NCBI GenBank assembly: GCA_902792495.1
Contig: CADBAC010000107.1
Location: 1 to 5,413, forward strand
Direction: 5' to 3'
Length of the DNA stretch: 5,413 nucleotides
DNA from: Ruminococcus flavefaciens
GTDB taxonomy: Bacteria > Bacillota > Clostridia > Oscillospirales > Ruminococcaceae
Shown here: in pieces, positions 1 through 5,049 of the stretch
Position numbering within the stretch: position 1 is the first letter of the stretch
Layout: each line of letters starts with the position of its first letter
Made by a program: the position numbers and the translations under genes
Notes under the pieces: model-generated
The model's database searches: none
Seen by the model: the letters and a program-made list of their open reading frames with translations, nothing else
What the model was told of the DNA's origin: nothing

Positions 1-1071
1 GTTGATGTAAGCCCATGTGTCGTACCAGTAGTCGTCGAGAAGTGTCTGCTCTGTGAAGTCCTTGTCGAACCATGTCTGAGCGTAAACTGACGGGCCGTAG
101 TCATGAGGTGAATAAACTATCTGTGAAGTTCCCTGCTTTGGCTTTATGGGATAATCCCTTGCTCCACGGAAGTTGCCGCCCCACCATGCACCGATATAAG
201 GTGAATCTGTGAGAGAATCAGGCATACCCCAGTAGTCGGATGTTCCAGGTCTCTTGAGCGACTGCTCAACGCCTTCAACGAGGATAAGAGCATTAGGGTT
301 TACGTCGAGGATAGCCTCAGCACACTTTGTAGCAGCGTATGCCCAGTTGTTCTCGTCAGTTGAGCCGTCCCACTTAGCTGCCAGATCGCCTTCCTGACCC
401 TTGCCGTGAGGCTCGTTCTTCAGGTCGTAAGCGAGGAGAGTATCGTCGTTCTTGTACTTGTCAGCAAGCCATACCAGCGAATCTATCCATACATCGGTAG
501 TAACGCCTGCCTTGCCGTACCACAGGTTATAGTTGTGGCCCGAGTTGTCTGTATGCGGGCTGTGGATGTCGATGAAAGCCTTGATACCGTGCTCCTTGCA
601 CTTCTTCATCATGATGTCGAATACCTGCATACTGTCAACAGGAGTTTTTCCGTCAGCTGCACAGAAATCCTTGTTAATTGTAAATGCAGGATCAGCGTTT
701 GCAGAGAAGCTGTTTACCGGCTTTGGCTCACCATTCATCCATGAAACGATGAGCTCTGTGGAAATAGGAAAACGGATGATGTTGATACCACGGTCGGCTA
801 TCTCGGTGAGACAGTCATCAGCATCAGCACTCCAGAGGTAGTGAGGGCAAGCCTCATTACAGTTGAAACCGAACCAGTTAGCACCTGTCAGCCATACCTC
901 ATGTCCGTCCTTGTCGTAAAGACGGCTTCCCTCTGCATGGAGCCAGTCATCGTTGTTTGTATCCGCAGCCTGAACTGTAAAGACTGCTGTGCTGAATGCA
1001 GGTGCTGTACCTGTAAGAGCAAGTGCAGCAGAAGAGAACAGTGCCAGAGCGGATCTTGTAAATTTCTTCAT
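1..1071 (-). CDS. Secreted GH5 endo-beta-1,4-glucanase (cellulase), 5' part only, truncated by left window edge
   Basis: Probably hydrolyses internal beta-1,4 bonds in cellulose or related glucans outside the cell. The visible 357 residues start with a Sec signal peptide (MKKFTRSALALFSSAALALT, then a likely cleavage after VQA near residue 35). A GH5 (beta/alpha)8 barrel follows: LTGANWFG (61-68), GINIIRFP (95-102, family Arg100), FIDIH (166-170), the acid/base motif DLKNEP (216-221, Glu220), LILVEGV (262-268), WWGGNF (296-301) and YSPHDYG (320-326). The order and wording, especially LKNEPH and SPHDYGPSVYAQTWF, resemble GH5 subfamily 1 such as Acidothermus E1; the subfamily is from recall. The catalytic nucleophile Glu, expected in a W.GEFG-type motif shortly after the last visible residue, lies outside the window, as would any CBM or dockerin. 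The frame is open to base 1. The start is supported by GAGAGGGG 8 nt upstream, the signal peptide, and a strong promoter at 1152-1180. Its own dockerin cannot be confirmed here. Confidence 0.93.
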   Translation of the reverse strand, partial: MKKFTRSALALFSSAALALTGTAPAFSTAVFTVQAADTNNDDWLHAEGSRLYDKDGHEVWLTGANWFGFNCNEACPHYLWSADADDCLTEIADRGINIIRFPISTELIVSWMNGEPKPVNSFSANADPAFTINKDFCAADGKTPVDSMQVFDIMMKKCKEHGIKAFIDIHSPHTDNSGHNYNLWYGKAGVTTDVWIDSLVWLADKYKNDDTLLAYDLKNEPHGKGQEGDLAAKWDGSTDENNWAYAATKCAEAILDVNPNALILVEGVEQSLKRPGTSDYWGMPDSLTDSPYIGAWWGGNFRGARDYPIKPKQGTSQIVYSPHDYGPSVYAQTWFDKDFTEQTLLDDYWYDTWAYIN

Positions 1072-1079
1072 TTTTATTA

Positions 1080-1087
1080 CCCCTCTC
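1080..1087 (-). promoter_or_regulatory. Ribosome binding site of the GH5 cellulase
   Basis: On the minus strand this reads GAGAGGGG, with 8 nt to the ATG at 1071-1069. It fixes the cellulase start directly ahead of the signal peptide. Confidence 0.8.
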
Positions 1088-1107
1088 ATATGGCGCTTGA
1101 ATTTTCT

Positions 1108-1128
1108 GAACGCAGTGCAGATGCGTTC
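1108..1128 (-). promoter_or_regulatory. Perfect 7-bp inverted repeat in the cellulase 5' UTR
   Basis: GAACGCA at 1108-1114 is mirrored by TGCGTTC at 1122-1128 with a 7-nt spacer. It lies between the predicted transcription start (about 1145) and the ribosome site of the cellulase. It could be a leader hairpin affecting mRNA stability or translation, or an operator. No known regulator site is recognised, and a 7-bp palindrome can arise by chance. Confidence 0.35.
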
Positions 1129-1151
1129 TGATTACGCCTATATTTAATTAC

Positions 1152-1180
1152 ATTGTACCATTCAAGTGCAGAAAAGTCAA
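1152..1180 (-). promoter_or_regulatory. SigA-type promoter of the GH5 cellulase
   Basis: On the minus strand the -35 is TTGACT (1180-1175) and the -10 is TACAAT (1157-1152), exactly 17 bp apart. A TG dinucleotide sits one base before the -10 (extended -10). Each box has five of six consensus bases. Transcription would start near 1145, giving a leader of about 74 nt before the cellulase ATG. Confidence 0.8.
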
Positions 1181-1303
1181 TAGATATCGGACAATTTCAG
1201 CATAAACACCGCTTAAATCTTCATATATTCTCCCTATGGTTAAAAAAATTACAGTGATGATGGGATGTCGTGAAACGGCAGACGAAAAAATTTGAAAAAA
1301 CTA
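1181..1303. other. Core of divergent intergenic region, no gene seen
   Basis: AT-rich spacer between the two divergent promoters. No reading frame with a ribosome site, RNA gene, long palindrome or recognised operator was found in it. It is the place to expect a binding site for any regulator shared by the cellulase and phosphatase promoters. Confidence 0.5.
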
Positions 1304-1332
1304 TGGAAAAAAGTCTCGGATTGTGATATAAT
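1304..1332 (+). promoter_or_regulatory. SigA-type extended -10 promoter of the histidinol-phosphatase gene
   Basis: A perfect TATAAT (1327-1332) is preceded by TG at 1324-1325, giving an extended TGATATAAT. TGGAAA (1304-1309, four of six consensus bases) lies 17 bp upstream as a weak -35. The predicted start near 1339 leaves a leader of about 25 nt. It is divergent from the cellulase promoter: the two -35 boxes face each other about 120 bp apart, leaving room for a shared regulator, although no clear operator is seen in 1181-1303. Confidence 0.75.
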
Positions 1333-1354
1333 TATTTAATACTACGTGTTTTAA

Positions 1355-1361
1355 AGAGGTG
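1355..1361 (+). promoter_or_regulatory. Ribosome binding site of the histidinol-phosphatase gene
   Basis: AGAGGTG lies just before two consecutive ATG codons at 1364 and 1367. From the GAGG core the gap is 4 nt to the first ATG and 7 nt to the second, so the second may be the codon actually used. The difference is a single methionine. Confidence 0.65.
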
Positions 1362-1363
1362 TT

Positions 1364-2212
1364 ATGATGAAGCTGACCGACTGCCACACACATACGCAGT
1401 TCTCCGTCGATTCGGAAGCTGATATTGAAAAATGCATCGGACGTGCCATAGAACTGGGACTTGCCGCCTATGCCATAACCGATCACTGCGAATGCAACCG
1501 CTGGTACTCAAAGGAGCATTATCCCGACGAGACTACCTATCAATATTTTGATTTCGGCAGAGACTTTGAAAATTCCGTCTCCGCCGTTACCGCACTGAAA
1601 CAGAAATACAGCGGAAAGCTGAACCTTATCTGCGGCGTTGAGATGGGACAGGCGACCCATAATTTCGAGATAGCCGAAAAGGTAGTCAGCGACCCGAGGC
1701 TGGACTTCGTTCTGGGTTCAATGCATCAGCTGCCCAGGACCGAGGACTTCTGCTTCATTGACTACACCGAATACTCCCTTGACGGTATCTACGATCTGGC
1801 ACAGTGCTACTTCGAGGAGATACACAAGCTTTGCAAGTGGGGAAAATTCGATGTTCTCGCTCACCTTACCTACTTTATGCGCTATCTGAAATGCAAGGCG
1901 AAGATAGACATAGACATCAGCCGCTTTGACGATATCATATCCGAAAGCTTCCGTCTTCTCGCTGAAAACGGCAAGGGACTGGAGATAAACACTTCCGGCA
2001 TCCGTCAGGGCTTCGGGGATACCTTCCCCGACCTGAAATATGTGAAGCTGTTCCGTGAGATGGGCGGAGAGATAATATCCATAGGCTCGGATTCCCACAC
2101 TGTCGGTGATATCGGCGCAAACGTGGCTGACGGCATTGAGACCGCACGAGCGGCAGGGTTCACAAGGATCGCTTATTACATTAACAGAAAACCGAATTTT
2201 ATTGAACTATGA
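1364..2212 (+). CDS. hisJ: PHP-family histidinol-phosphatase (HisJ/HisK type)
   Basis: Likely dephosphorylates L-histidinol phosphate to histidinol, the penultimate step of histidine biosynthesis, in the cytoplasm. The 282 residues match the usual length of these single-domain PHP enzymes. The polymerase-and-histidinol-phosphatase metal motifs occur in order: HTHT (8-11), ITDH (38-41), GVEMG (91-95, Glu93), GSMH (118-121), LAH (165-167) and GSDSH (241-245). These supply the His, Asp and Glu ligands of a trinuclear metal centre. The short loop after ITDH and the ending SDSH..GDIG..V..G.E.ARAAGFTRIAYY are typical of HisJ-type proteins rather than of the PHP domain of DNA polymerase. It has its own promoter and ribosome site. 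A repeat element separates it from the next gene, so it may be monocistronic. No other his genes are visible, so the substrate rests on family resemblance alone; another phosphoester is possible. Confidence 0.85.
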   Translation: MMKLTDCHTHTQFSVDSEADIEKCIGRAIELGLAAYAITDHCECNRWYSKEHYPDETTYQYFDFGRDFENSVSAVTALKQKYSGKLNLICGVEMGQATHNFEIAEKVVSDPRLDFVLGSMHQLPRTEDFCFIDYTEYSLDGIYDLAQCYFEEIHKLCKWGKFDVLAHLTYFMRYLKCKAKIDIDISRFDDIISESFRLLAENGKGLEINTSGIRQGFGDTFPDLKYVKLFREMGGEIISIGSDSHTVGDIGANVADGIETARAAGFTRIAYYINRKPNFIEL

Positions 2213-2213
2213 T

Positions 2214-2319
2214 AATGCGGAATTCGTAATTGCGGTGTGGGCTGTCGGGGACGCCAGCCCCTACAAAATAATTCAAATCCGTCCCCGTCAGGGGACACCG
2301 CAATTCCTAATTCCGCATT
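2214..2319. repeat. Composite palindromic repeat element (MITE-like) between the phosphatase and regulator genes
   Basis: Arms of 25 bp at 2214-2238 and 2295-2319 are reverse complements with two mismatches. Inside are two more hairpins: GGGCTG/CAGCCC (2239-2244 with 2255-2260) and GTCCCC/GGGGAC (2281-2286 with 2291-2296, loop GTCA). The right side is extended by a tandem CGCATTC unit (2314-2320 and 2321-2327). The element starts one base after the phosphatase stop codon and ends about 20-35 nt before the regulator start. It holds no reading frame of note. It looks like a non-autonomous mobile or dispersed intergenic repeat, and as RNA could form a three-way junction. No clear target-site duplication is seen. 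Its identity as a mobile element is inferred. Confidence 0.7.
2239..2265 (-). repeat. GTAGGGG-core hairpin repeat nested in the composite element
   Basis: Read on the minus strand this begins TGTAGGGGCTG and closes with CAGCCC, the same plan as the three repeats after ispE: TGTAGGGG, variable middle, GCCC. Its stem is GGGCTG/CAGCCC with a 10-nt loop. It forms one internal hairpin of the larger palindrome. Confidence 0.55.
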
Positions 2320-2340
2320 CCGCATTCCGAATTAAATCAG

Positions 2341-2346
2341 AAAGGA
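2341..2346 (+). promoter_or_regulatory. Ribosome binding site of the Lrp/AsnC-type regulator
   Basis: AAAGGA with 7 nt to the ATG at 2354. It lies just outside the palindromic element, so folding of that element would not bury it directly. No convincing -35/-10 pair is visible between 2213 and 2340, so the promoter for the downstream genes is not located. Confidence 0.75.
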
Positions 2347-2353
2347 TGTTACT

Positions 2354-2833
2354 ATGAAAAACGAGATAATCAGAATTTTACAGCAGAACGCCCGTATCTC
2401 AGATGCGGCACTGGGCGAGATGCTTGGTATAACCGCAGAAGAAGCTGCCGCTGAGATAGCAAAACTGGAAAAGAGCGGCGTTATCAAGGGATACAGCGTT
2501 ATCGTGGACGAGGAAAAGTACGACAAGTCTATCGTTTACGCTACCATCGAACTGAAAGTCACTCCTCAGCGTGACTGCGGTTTCGACGATATCGCTAAGA
2601 CTATCATGATGTACGACGAAGTGGAGAGCGTAAGTCTTATGTCATCGGGTGCGTATGACCTTGCTGTTGAAGTAAAGGGCAACGACCTGCGTGATGTGGC
2701 ATTCTTCGTTTCCGAGAGACTTGCTACTATCGACGGCATTCTCTCGACTTCCACTCACTTCATTCTGAAAAAATACAAGGAAAAGGGCATTTTCATCGAC
2801 AATGAAGAGCCTGATGAAAGGGGACTCTGCTGA
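2354..2833 (+). CDS. Lrp/AsnC-family transcriptional regulator
   Basis: A likely amino-acid-sensing DNA-binding protein. The 159 residues comprise an N-terminal helix-turn-helix (about 2-46: IIRILQQNARIS...LGEMLGIT...IAKLEKSGVIKGY) and a C-terminal RAM/AsnC ligand and oligomerisation domain (about 60-142, including SSGAYDLAVEVKG at 98-109). The length is normal for the family. The start is short: it lacks the LD..D residues that precede the first helix in many members. In the recognition helix (TAEEAAAEIAKLE, 28-40) Glu34 stands where Lrp usually has Arg, as in 'V..RI..LE', and the helix is rich in Ala and Glu. I recall similar acidic versions in clostridial regulators beside aminotransferases, so this may be a subfamily trait. 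The next gene, an aminotransferase, starts 2 nt after the stop, so the regulator probably controls, or is controlled with, that enzyme. Ligand and targets are unknown. Confidence 0.9.
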   Translation: MKNEIIRILQQNARISDAALGEMLGITAEEAAAEIAKLEKSGVIKGYSVIVDEEKYDKSIVYATIELKVTPQRDCGFDDIAKTIMMYDEVESVSLMSSGAYDLAVEVKGNDLRDVAFFVSERLATIDGILSTSTHFILKKYKEKGIFIDNEEPDERGLC

Positions 2834-2835
2834 TC

Positions 2836-4020
2836 GTGATAGATTACGATAAGGTACTTTCCAACAAGATCAAAAATATCAAGCCTTCGGGCATACGTAA
2901 ATTCTTCGACATCGCAGGAACTATGGAGGATGTAATATCTCTCGGAGTAGGCGAGCCTGACTTCAATACTCCGTGGGTCATCCGCAAAGCCGCTATCCAG
3001 ACTCTGGAAAGAAAGCACATCATCTACGGCCCGAACAAGGGTATCGTTCCCCTGAGAAAAGCCATAACCGATATGATAAACAAGAAGCACGGCGTACAGT
3101 ACGACCCCGACAAGGAACTCATCGTAACTGTAGGCGGCTCGGAGGCTATCGACCTTGCTGTCCGTGGACTCATTGACCCCGGCGACGAAGTGCTGGTAGT
3201 TGAGCCATGCTTCGTGTGCTACGCTCCACTTGTTGAACTGGCAGGCGGTGTTGCTGTGCCTGTGCCTACACGCATAGAGAACAACTTCAAGCTGACCGTT
3301 GAGGACTTCAAAGACAAGGTGACCGAGCGCACAAAACTGCTTATTCTTCCGTTCCCGAACAATCCGACGGGTGCTATCATGACTAAGGAAGACTTGGAGC
3401 CTATCGCTGAATTTCTCCGTGAGACCAATATCATGGTGCTGTCAGACGAGATTTACTCAGAGCTTACCTACGGCAGAAAGCACTACTCAATCATCGAACT
3501 GGAAGGCATGAGGGAGCGTACTATCTACGTTAACGGCTTCTCAAAGGCCTACGCTATGACAGGCTGGAGACTTGGCTATGTTGCCGCTCCCGAGCCCATA
3601 ATCTCTCAGGTGTTCAAGATACATCAGTACGGCATCATGTGCAGCCCGTACATAAGCCAGAATGCGGCTGTTGAAGCCCTTACCTCCTGCGATGACGAGG
3701 TAAAGAAAATGGTCAAGGAATACAACGTCCGCCGCCGCTATCTGGTCAGCGAATTCAACCGTCTGGGACTTTCCTGCTTCGAGCCCGAGGGCGCATTTTA
3801 CGTGTTCCCCTGCATAAAGAAGACAGGTCTCAGCAGTGAGGAATTCTGCGAAAGACTGCTCTACGAGGAAAGAGTTGCGGCTGTTCCCGGAAGTGCATTC
3901 GGCGAGAGCGGCGAGGGATATATGCGAATCTCCTACGCTTACTCCCTCAAGCACCTCATGGAAGCTGTCAGCCGTATCGAGAAATTCCTCAACAAGCTGG
4001 AGGCTGAAAAGAATGGCTGA
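2836..4020 (+). CDS. Class I/II PLP-dependent aminotransferase (AspC/PatA-like)
   Basis: A cytoplasmic fold-type I transaminase moving an amino group between an amino acid and a 2-oxo acid. The 394 residues fit subgroup I-gamma aspartate/aromatic aminotransferases. Visible motifs are KPSGIRKFFD (16-25), SLGVGEPDF (35-43), YGPNKGIVPLR (64-74), GGSEAID (100-106) for phosphate binding, NNPTG (175-179, Asn176), SDEIYSELTY (203-212, Asp204 and Tyr207), the Schiff-base Lys237 in NGFSKAYAMTGWRLGY (233-248), and Arg364 in MRISY (363-367) for the substrate carboxylate. The HYSI and HQY segments recall Bacillus PatA (N-acetyl-diaminopimelate aminotransferase), but the substrate cannot be read from sequence, so no symbol is given. 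The start is GTG at 2836: upstream GAAAGGGGA ends about 11 nt before it, inside the preceding gene, and the family's N-terminus fits this start. It overlaps ispE by 8 nt, which suggests an operon with coupled translation. Confidence 0.92.
   Translation: MIDYDKVLSNKIKNIKPSGIRKFFDIAGTMEDVISLGVGEPDFNTPWVIRKAAIQTLERKHIIYGPNKGIVPLRKAITDMINKKHGVQYDPDKELIVTVGGSEAIDLAVRGLIDPGDEVLVVEPCFVCYAPLVELAGGVAVPVPTRIENNFKLTVEDFKDKVTERTKLLILPFPNNPTGAIMTKEDLEPIAEFLRETNIMVLSDEIYSELTYGRKHYSIIELEGMRERTIYVNGFSKAYAMTGWRLGYVAAPEPIISQVFKIHQYGIMCSPYISQNAAVEALTSCDDEVKKMVKEYNVRRRYLVSEFNRLGLSCFEPEGAFYVFPCIKKTGLSSEEFCERLLYEERVAAVPGSAFGESGEGYMRISYAYSLKHLMEAVSRIEKFLNKLEAEKNG
3999..4003 (+). promoter_or_regulatory. Ribosome binding site deciding the ispE start
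   Basis: GGAGG inside the end of the aminotransferase gene, 9 nt before the ATG at 4013. It selects that ATG over the in-frame upstream extension (from 3836) and over the ATG at 4025, and implies translational coupling across the 8-nt overlap. Confidence 0.8.
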
Positions 4021-4885
4021 AAAAATGACCGTAAAGGCTGCGGCAAAGATAAATCTTGCCCTTGACGTTACAGGAAAGCTGGACAACGGCTATCACACCC
4101 TTGAAAGCGTTTTTCAGTCAGTGGGACTTTACGACGAAGTTACCGTTGAACTTGCGGATGAAATATCCGTAAGCTGCGATGTTCCCGAAGAATTTGCGCA
4201 GTCCGACGAGATACCGTGCGATGAGCGCAATATCGCATACAAGGCCGCTAAGCGCTTTTTCGAGAATGCAGGTATCAGCGGCGGCTGCCGTATACATATA
4301 AAAAAAGGCATTCCCTCACAGGCCGGTATGGGCGGAGGAAGTGCCGATGCAGCTGCTGTGCTGTACTGTCTCAGCAAGCTGACAGGAAAGGATATTGCCG
4401 CTCCCGAAAAGATAGGTGCTGATGTGCCGTTCATGCTGGCAGGCGGTACTGCTTATGTGGAAGGCATCGGCGAGAAGATAACTCCAATTGCCGATTATTC
4501 GGGAAAGATACTGGTCATAGGAAAGGGAAAAGAGGGAGTTTCCACAGCCGAGGCATACGGCAGTATCGACTCTCTCCCGTCGCCCGTTCATCCCGAGACT
4601 TCAAAGCTGGTGAACGCTATAAACAGCGCTCCCGATGAAGCTTACAAATACTTCGGCAACCTCTTTGAACAGGCAATACAGCTTGAAGAAGTTGACTCTA
4701 TCGAATCAACAATGCTGAACAAAGGCGCAGTCCGTGCAGTTATGACGGGAAGCGGTTCGGCAGTTTTCGGGCTTTTCGAGAGCCGTGAAGAAGCCGGTAT
4801 CTGTGCGGAAAAGCTGAAAAAACAGGGCTATTTCGCTCAGGTATGCGAGACTGTTCCCCACGGGATAGTCGTCATTGAGCAGTAA
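4013..4885 (+). CDS. ispE: 4-diphosphocytidyl-2-C-methyl-D-erythritol kinase IspE
   Basis: Phosphorylates the 2-hydroxyl of 4-diphosphocytidyl-2-C-methyl-D-erythritol with ATP, the fourth step of the MEP pathway to isoprenoids, in the cytoplasm. The 290 residues have GHMP-kinase architecture: AKINLALDV (11-19), NGYHTLESVFQSV (25-37), the glycine-rich ATP loop IPSQAGMGGGSADAA (100-114), IGADVPFML (134-142) with the catalytic Asp137, GGTAYVEGIGE (144-154), and the C-terminal TGSGSAVFGLF (245-255). The start was placed at 4013, 8 nt inside the aminotransferase gene, because of the GGAGG at 3999-4003 and because the protein begins normally there; the upstream in-frame stretch is the aminotransferase read in another frame. 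The helix between SKLTGKD and IGADVPF appears about six residues shorter than in B. subtilis-type enzymes. It is the last gene of the presumed regulator-aminotransferase-kinase operon and is followed by a terminator-like hairpin. Confidence 0.95.
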   Translation: MAEKMTVKAAAKINLALDVTGKLDNGYHTLESVFQSVGLYDEVTVELADEISVSCDVPEEFAQSDEIPCDERNIAYKAAKRFFENAGISGGCRIHIKKGIPSQAGMGGGSADAAAVLYCLSKLTGKDIAAPEKIGADVPFMLAGGTAYVEGIGEKITPIADYSGKILVIGKGKEGVSTAEAYGSIDSLPSPVHPETSKLVNAINSAPDEAYKYFGNLFEQAIQLEEVDSIESTMLNKGAVRAVMTGSGSAVFGLFESREEAGICAEKLKKQGYFAQVCETVPHGIVVIEQ

Positions 4886-4891
4886 AAAGTT

Positions 4892-4905
4892 ATCAGTAAT
4901 CAGTA
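4892..4905 (+). repeat. Tandem 7-bp duplication abutting the first hairpin repeat
   Basis: ATCAGTA occurs twice head to tail (4892-4898, 4899-4905), 6 nt after the ispE stop, and runs into the GTAGGGG core at 4903. It may be an insertion footprint or the end of the repeat unit. Confidence 0.5.
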
Positions 4906-4930
4906 GGGGCGCACAGTGTGCGCCCTTTTA
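4903..4930 (+). terminator. Hairpin repeat copy 1, probable ispE terminator
   Basis: GTAGGGGCGCAC at 4903-4914 leads into a perfect 8-bp GC-rich stem, GGGCGCAC (4907-4914) with GTGCGCCC (4918-4925), loop AGT, followed by TTTTA. This has the form of a Rho-independent terminator for the upstream operon, and is also a member of the GTAGGGG...GCCC repeat family seen three more times in the window. Confidence 0.65.
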
Positions 4931-4963
4931 GTTTGGCAGAAAAGCCGTTTTGAGGATAAATTT

Positions 4964-4989
4964 AAGGGCGCTCGGAAAGCACCCCTACA
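4964..4989 (-). repeat. Hairpin repeat copy 2 (inverted orientation)
   Basis: On the minus strand it begins TGTAGGGGTGC and ends GCGCCCTT. Its stem is GGGCGCT (4966-4972) with AGCACCC (4978-4984), one C/A mismatch and a 5-nt loop. It faces copy 3: CCCCTACA at 4982-4989 and TGTAGGGG at 4999-5006 are perfect reverse complements 9 nt apart. Confidence 0.6.
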
Positions 4990-4998
4990 AATTTTCTA

Positions 4999-5030
4999 TG
5001 TAGGGGCGAGTTCCGCTCGCCCTCTTCTTT
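4999..5030 (+). terminator. Hairpin repeat copy 3 with T-rich tail, possible terminator
   Basis: TGTAGGGGCGAG opens a perfect 7-bp stem, GGGCGAG (5004-5010) with CTCGCCC (5016-5022), loop TTCCG, followed on the plus strand by TCTTCTTTTT. This could back up ispE termination. On the minus strand the same hairpin lies about 28 nt beyond the dockerin gene stop but lacks a T run on that side, so termination of that gene is less certain. Confidence 0.5.
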
Positions 5031-5049
5031 TTGATTTAATATCAGCTTT

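Noticed and set aside
406..1131. Several plus-strand open frames opposite the cellulase gene (406-744, 533-841, 841-1131)
   Set aside because: They mirror the GH5 coding strand, lack ribosome sites and resemble no family; the minus-strand protein has clear GH5 motifs and a signal peptide.
1292..1297. TTGAAA as the -35 of the phosphatase promoter
   Set aside because: It is 29 bp from the TATAAT at 1327, too far; TGGAAA at 1304-1309 has the right 17-bp spacing.
1718..2147. Minus-strand open frames within the histidinol-phosphatase gene
   Set aside because: Antisense shadows of a gene with complete PHP metal motifs; no ribosome site or recognisable domain.
2281..2296. GTCCCC-GTCA-GGGGAC hairpin as a Rho-independent terminator of the phosphatase gene
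   Set aside because: No T run follows; the next bases are ACCGCAATT. It is better seen as part of the composite palindrome.
2106..2357. Plus-strand open frame spanning the phosphatase end and the palindromic element
   Set aside because: Out of frame with the phosphatase and running through repeat sequence; no ribosome site or homology signal.
3836..4012. N-terminal extension of IspE to an upstream in-frame ATG
   Set aside because: The extension is aminotransferase coding sequence in another frame; GGAGG at 3999-4003 and the normal IspE N-terminus support the start at 4013.
3541..4086. 181-codon minus-strand frame opposite the aminotransferase end
   Set aside because: Antisense shadow; the plus strand holds Lys237, Arg364 and the start of ispE in well-recognised motifs.
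4903..5022. CRISPR-like array, because of three repeats in 120 bases
   Set aside because: The units alternate in orientation, have variable middles with self-complementary stems and irregular spacing; this is a dispersed hairpin repeat, not a CRISPR array.
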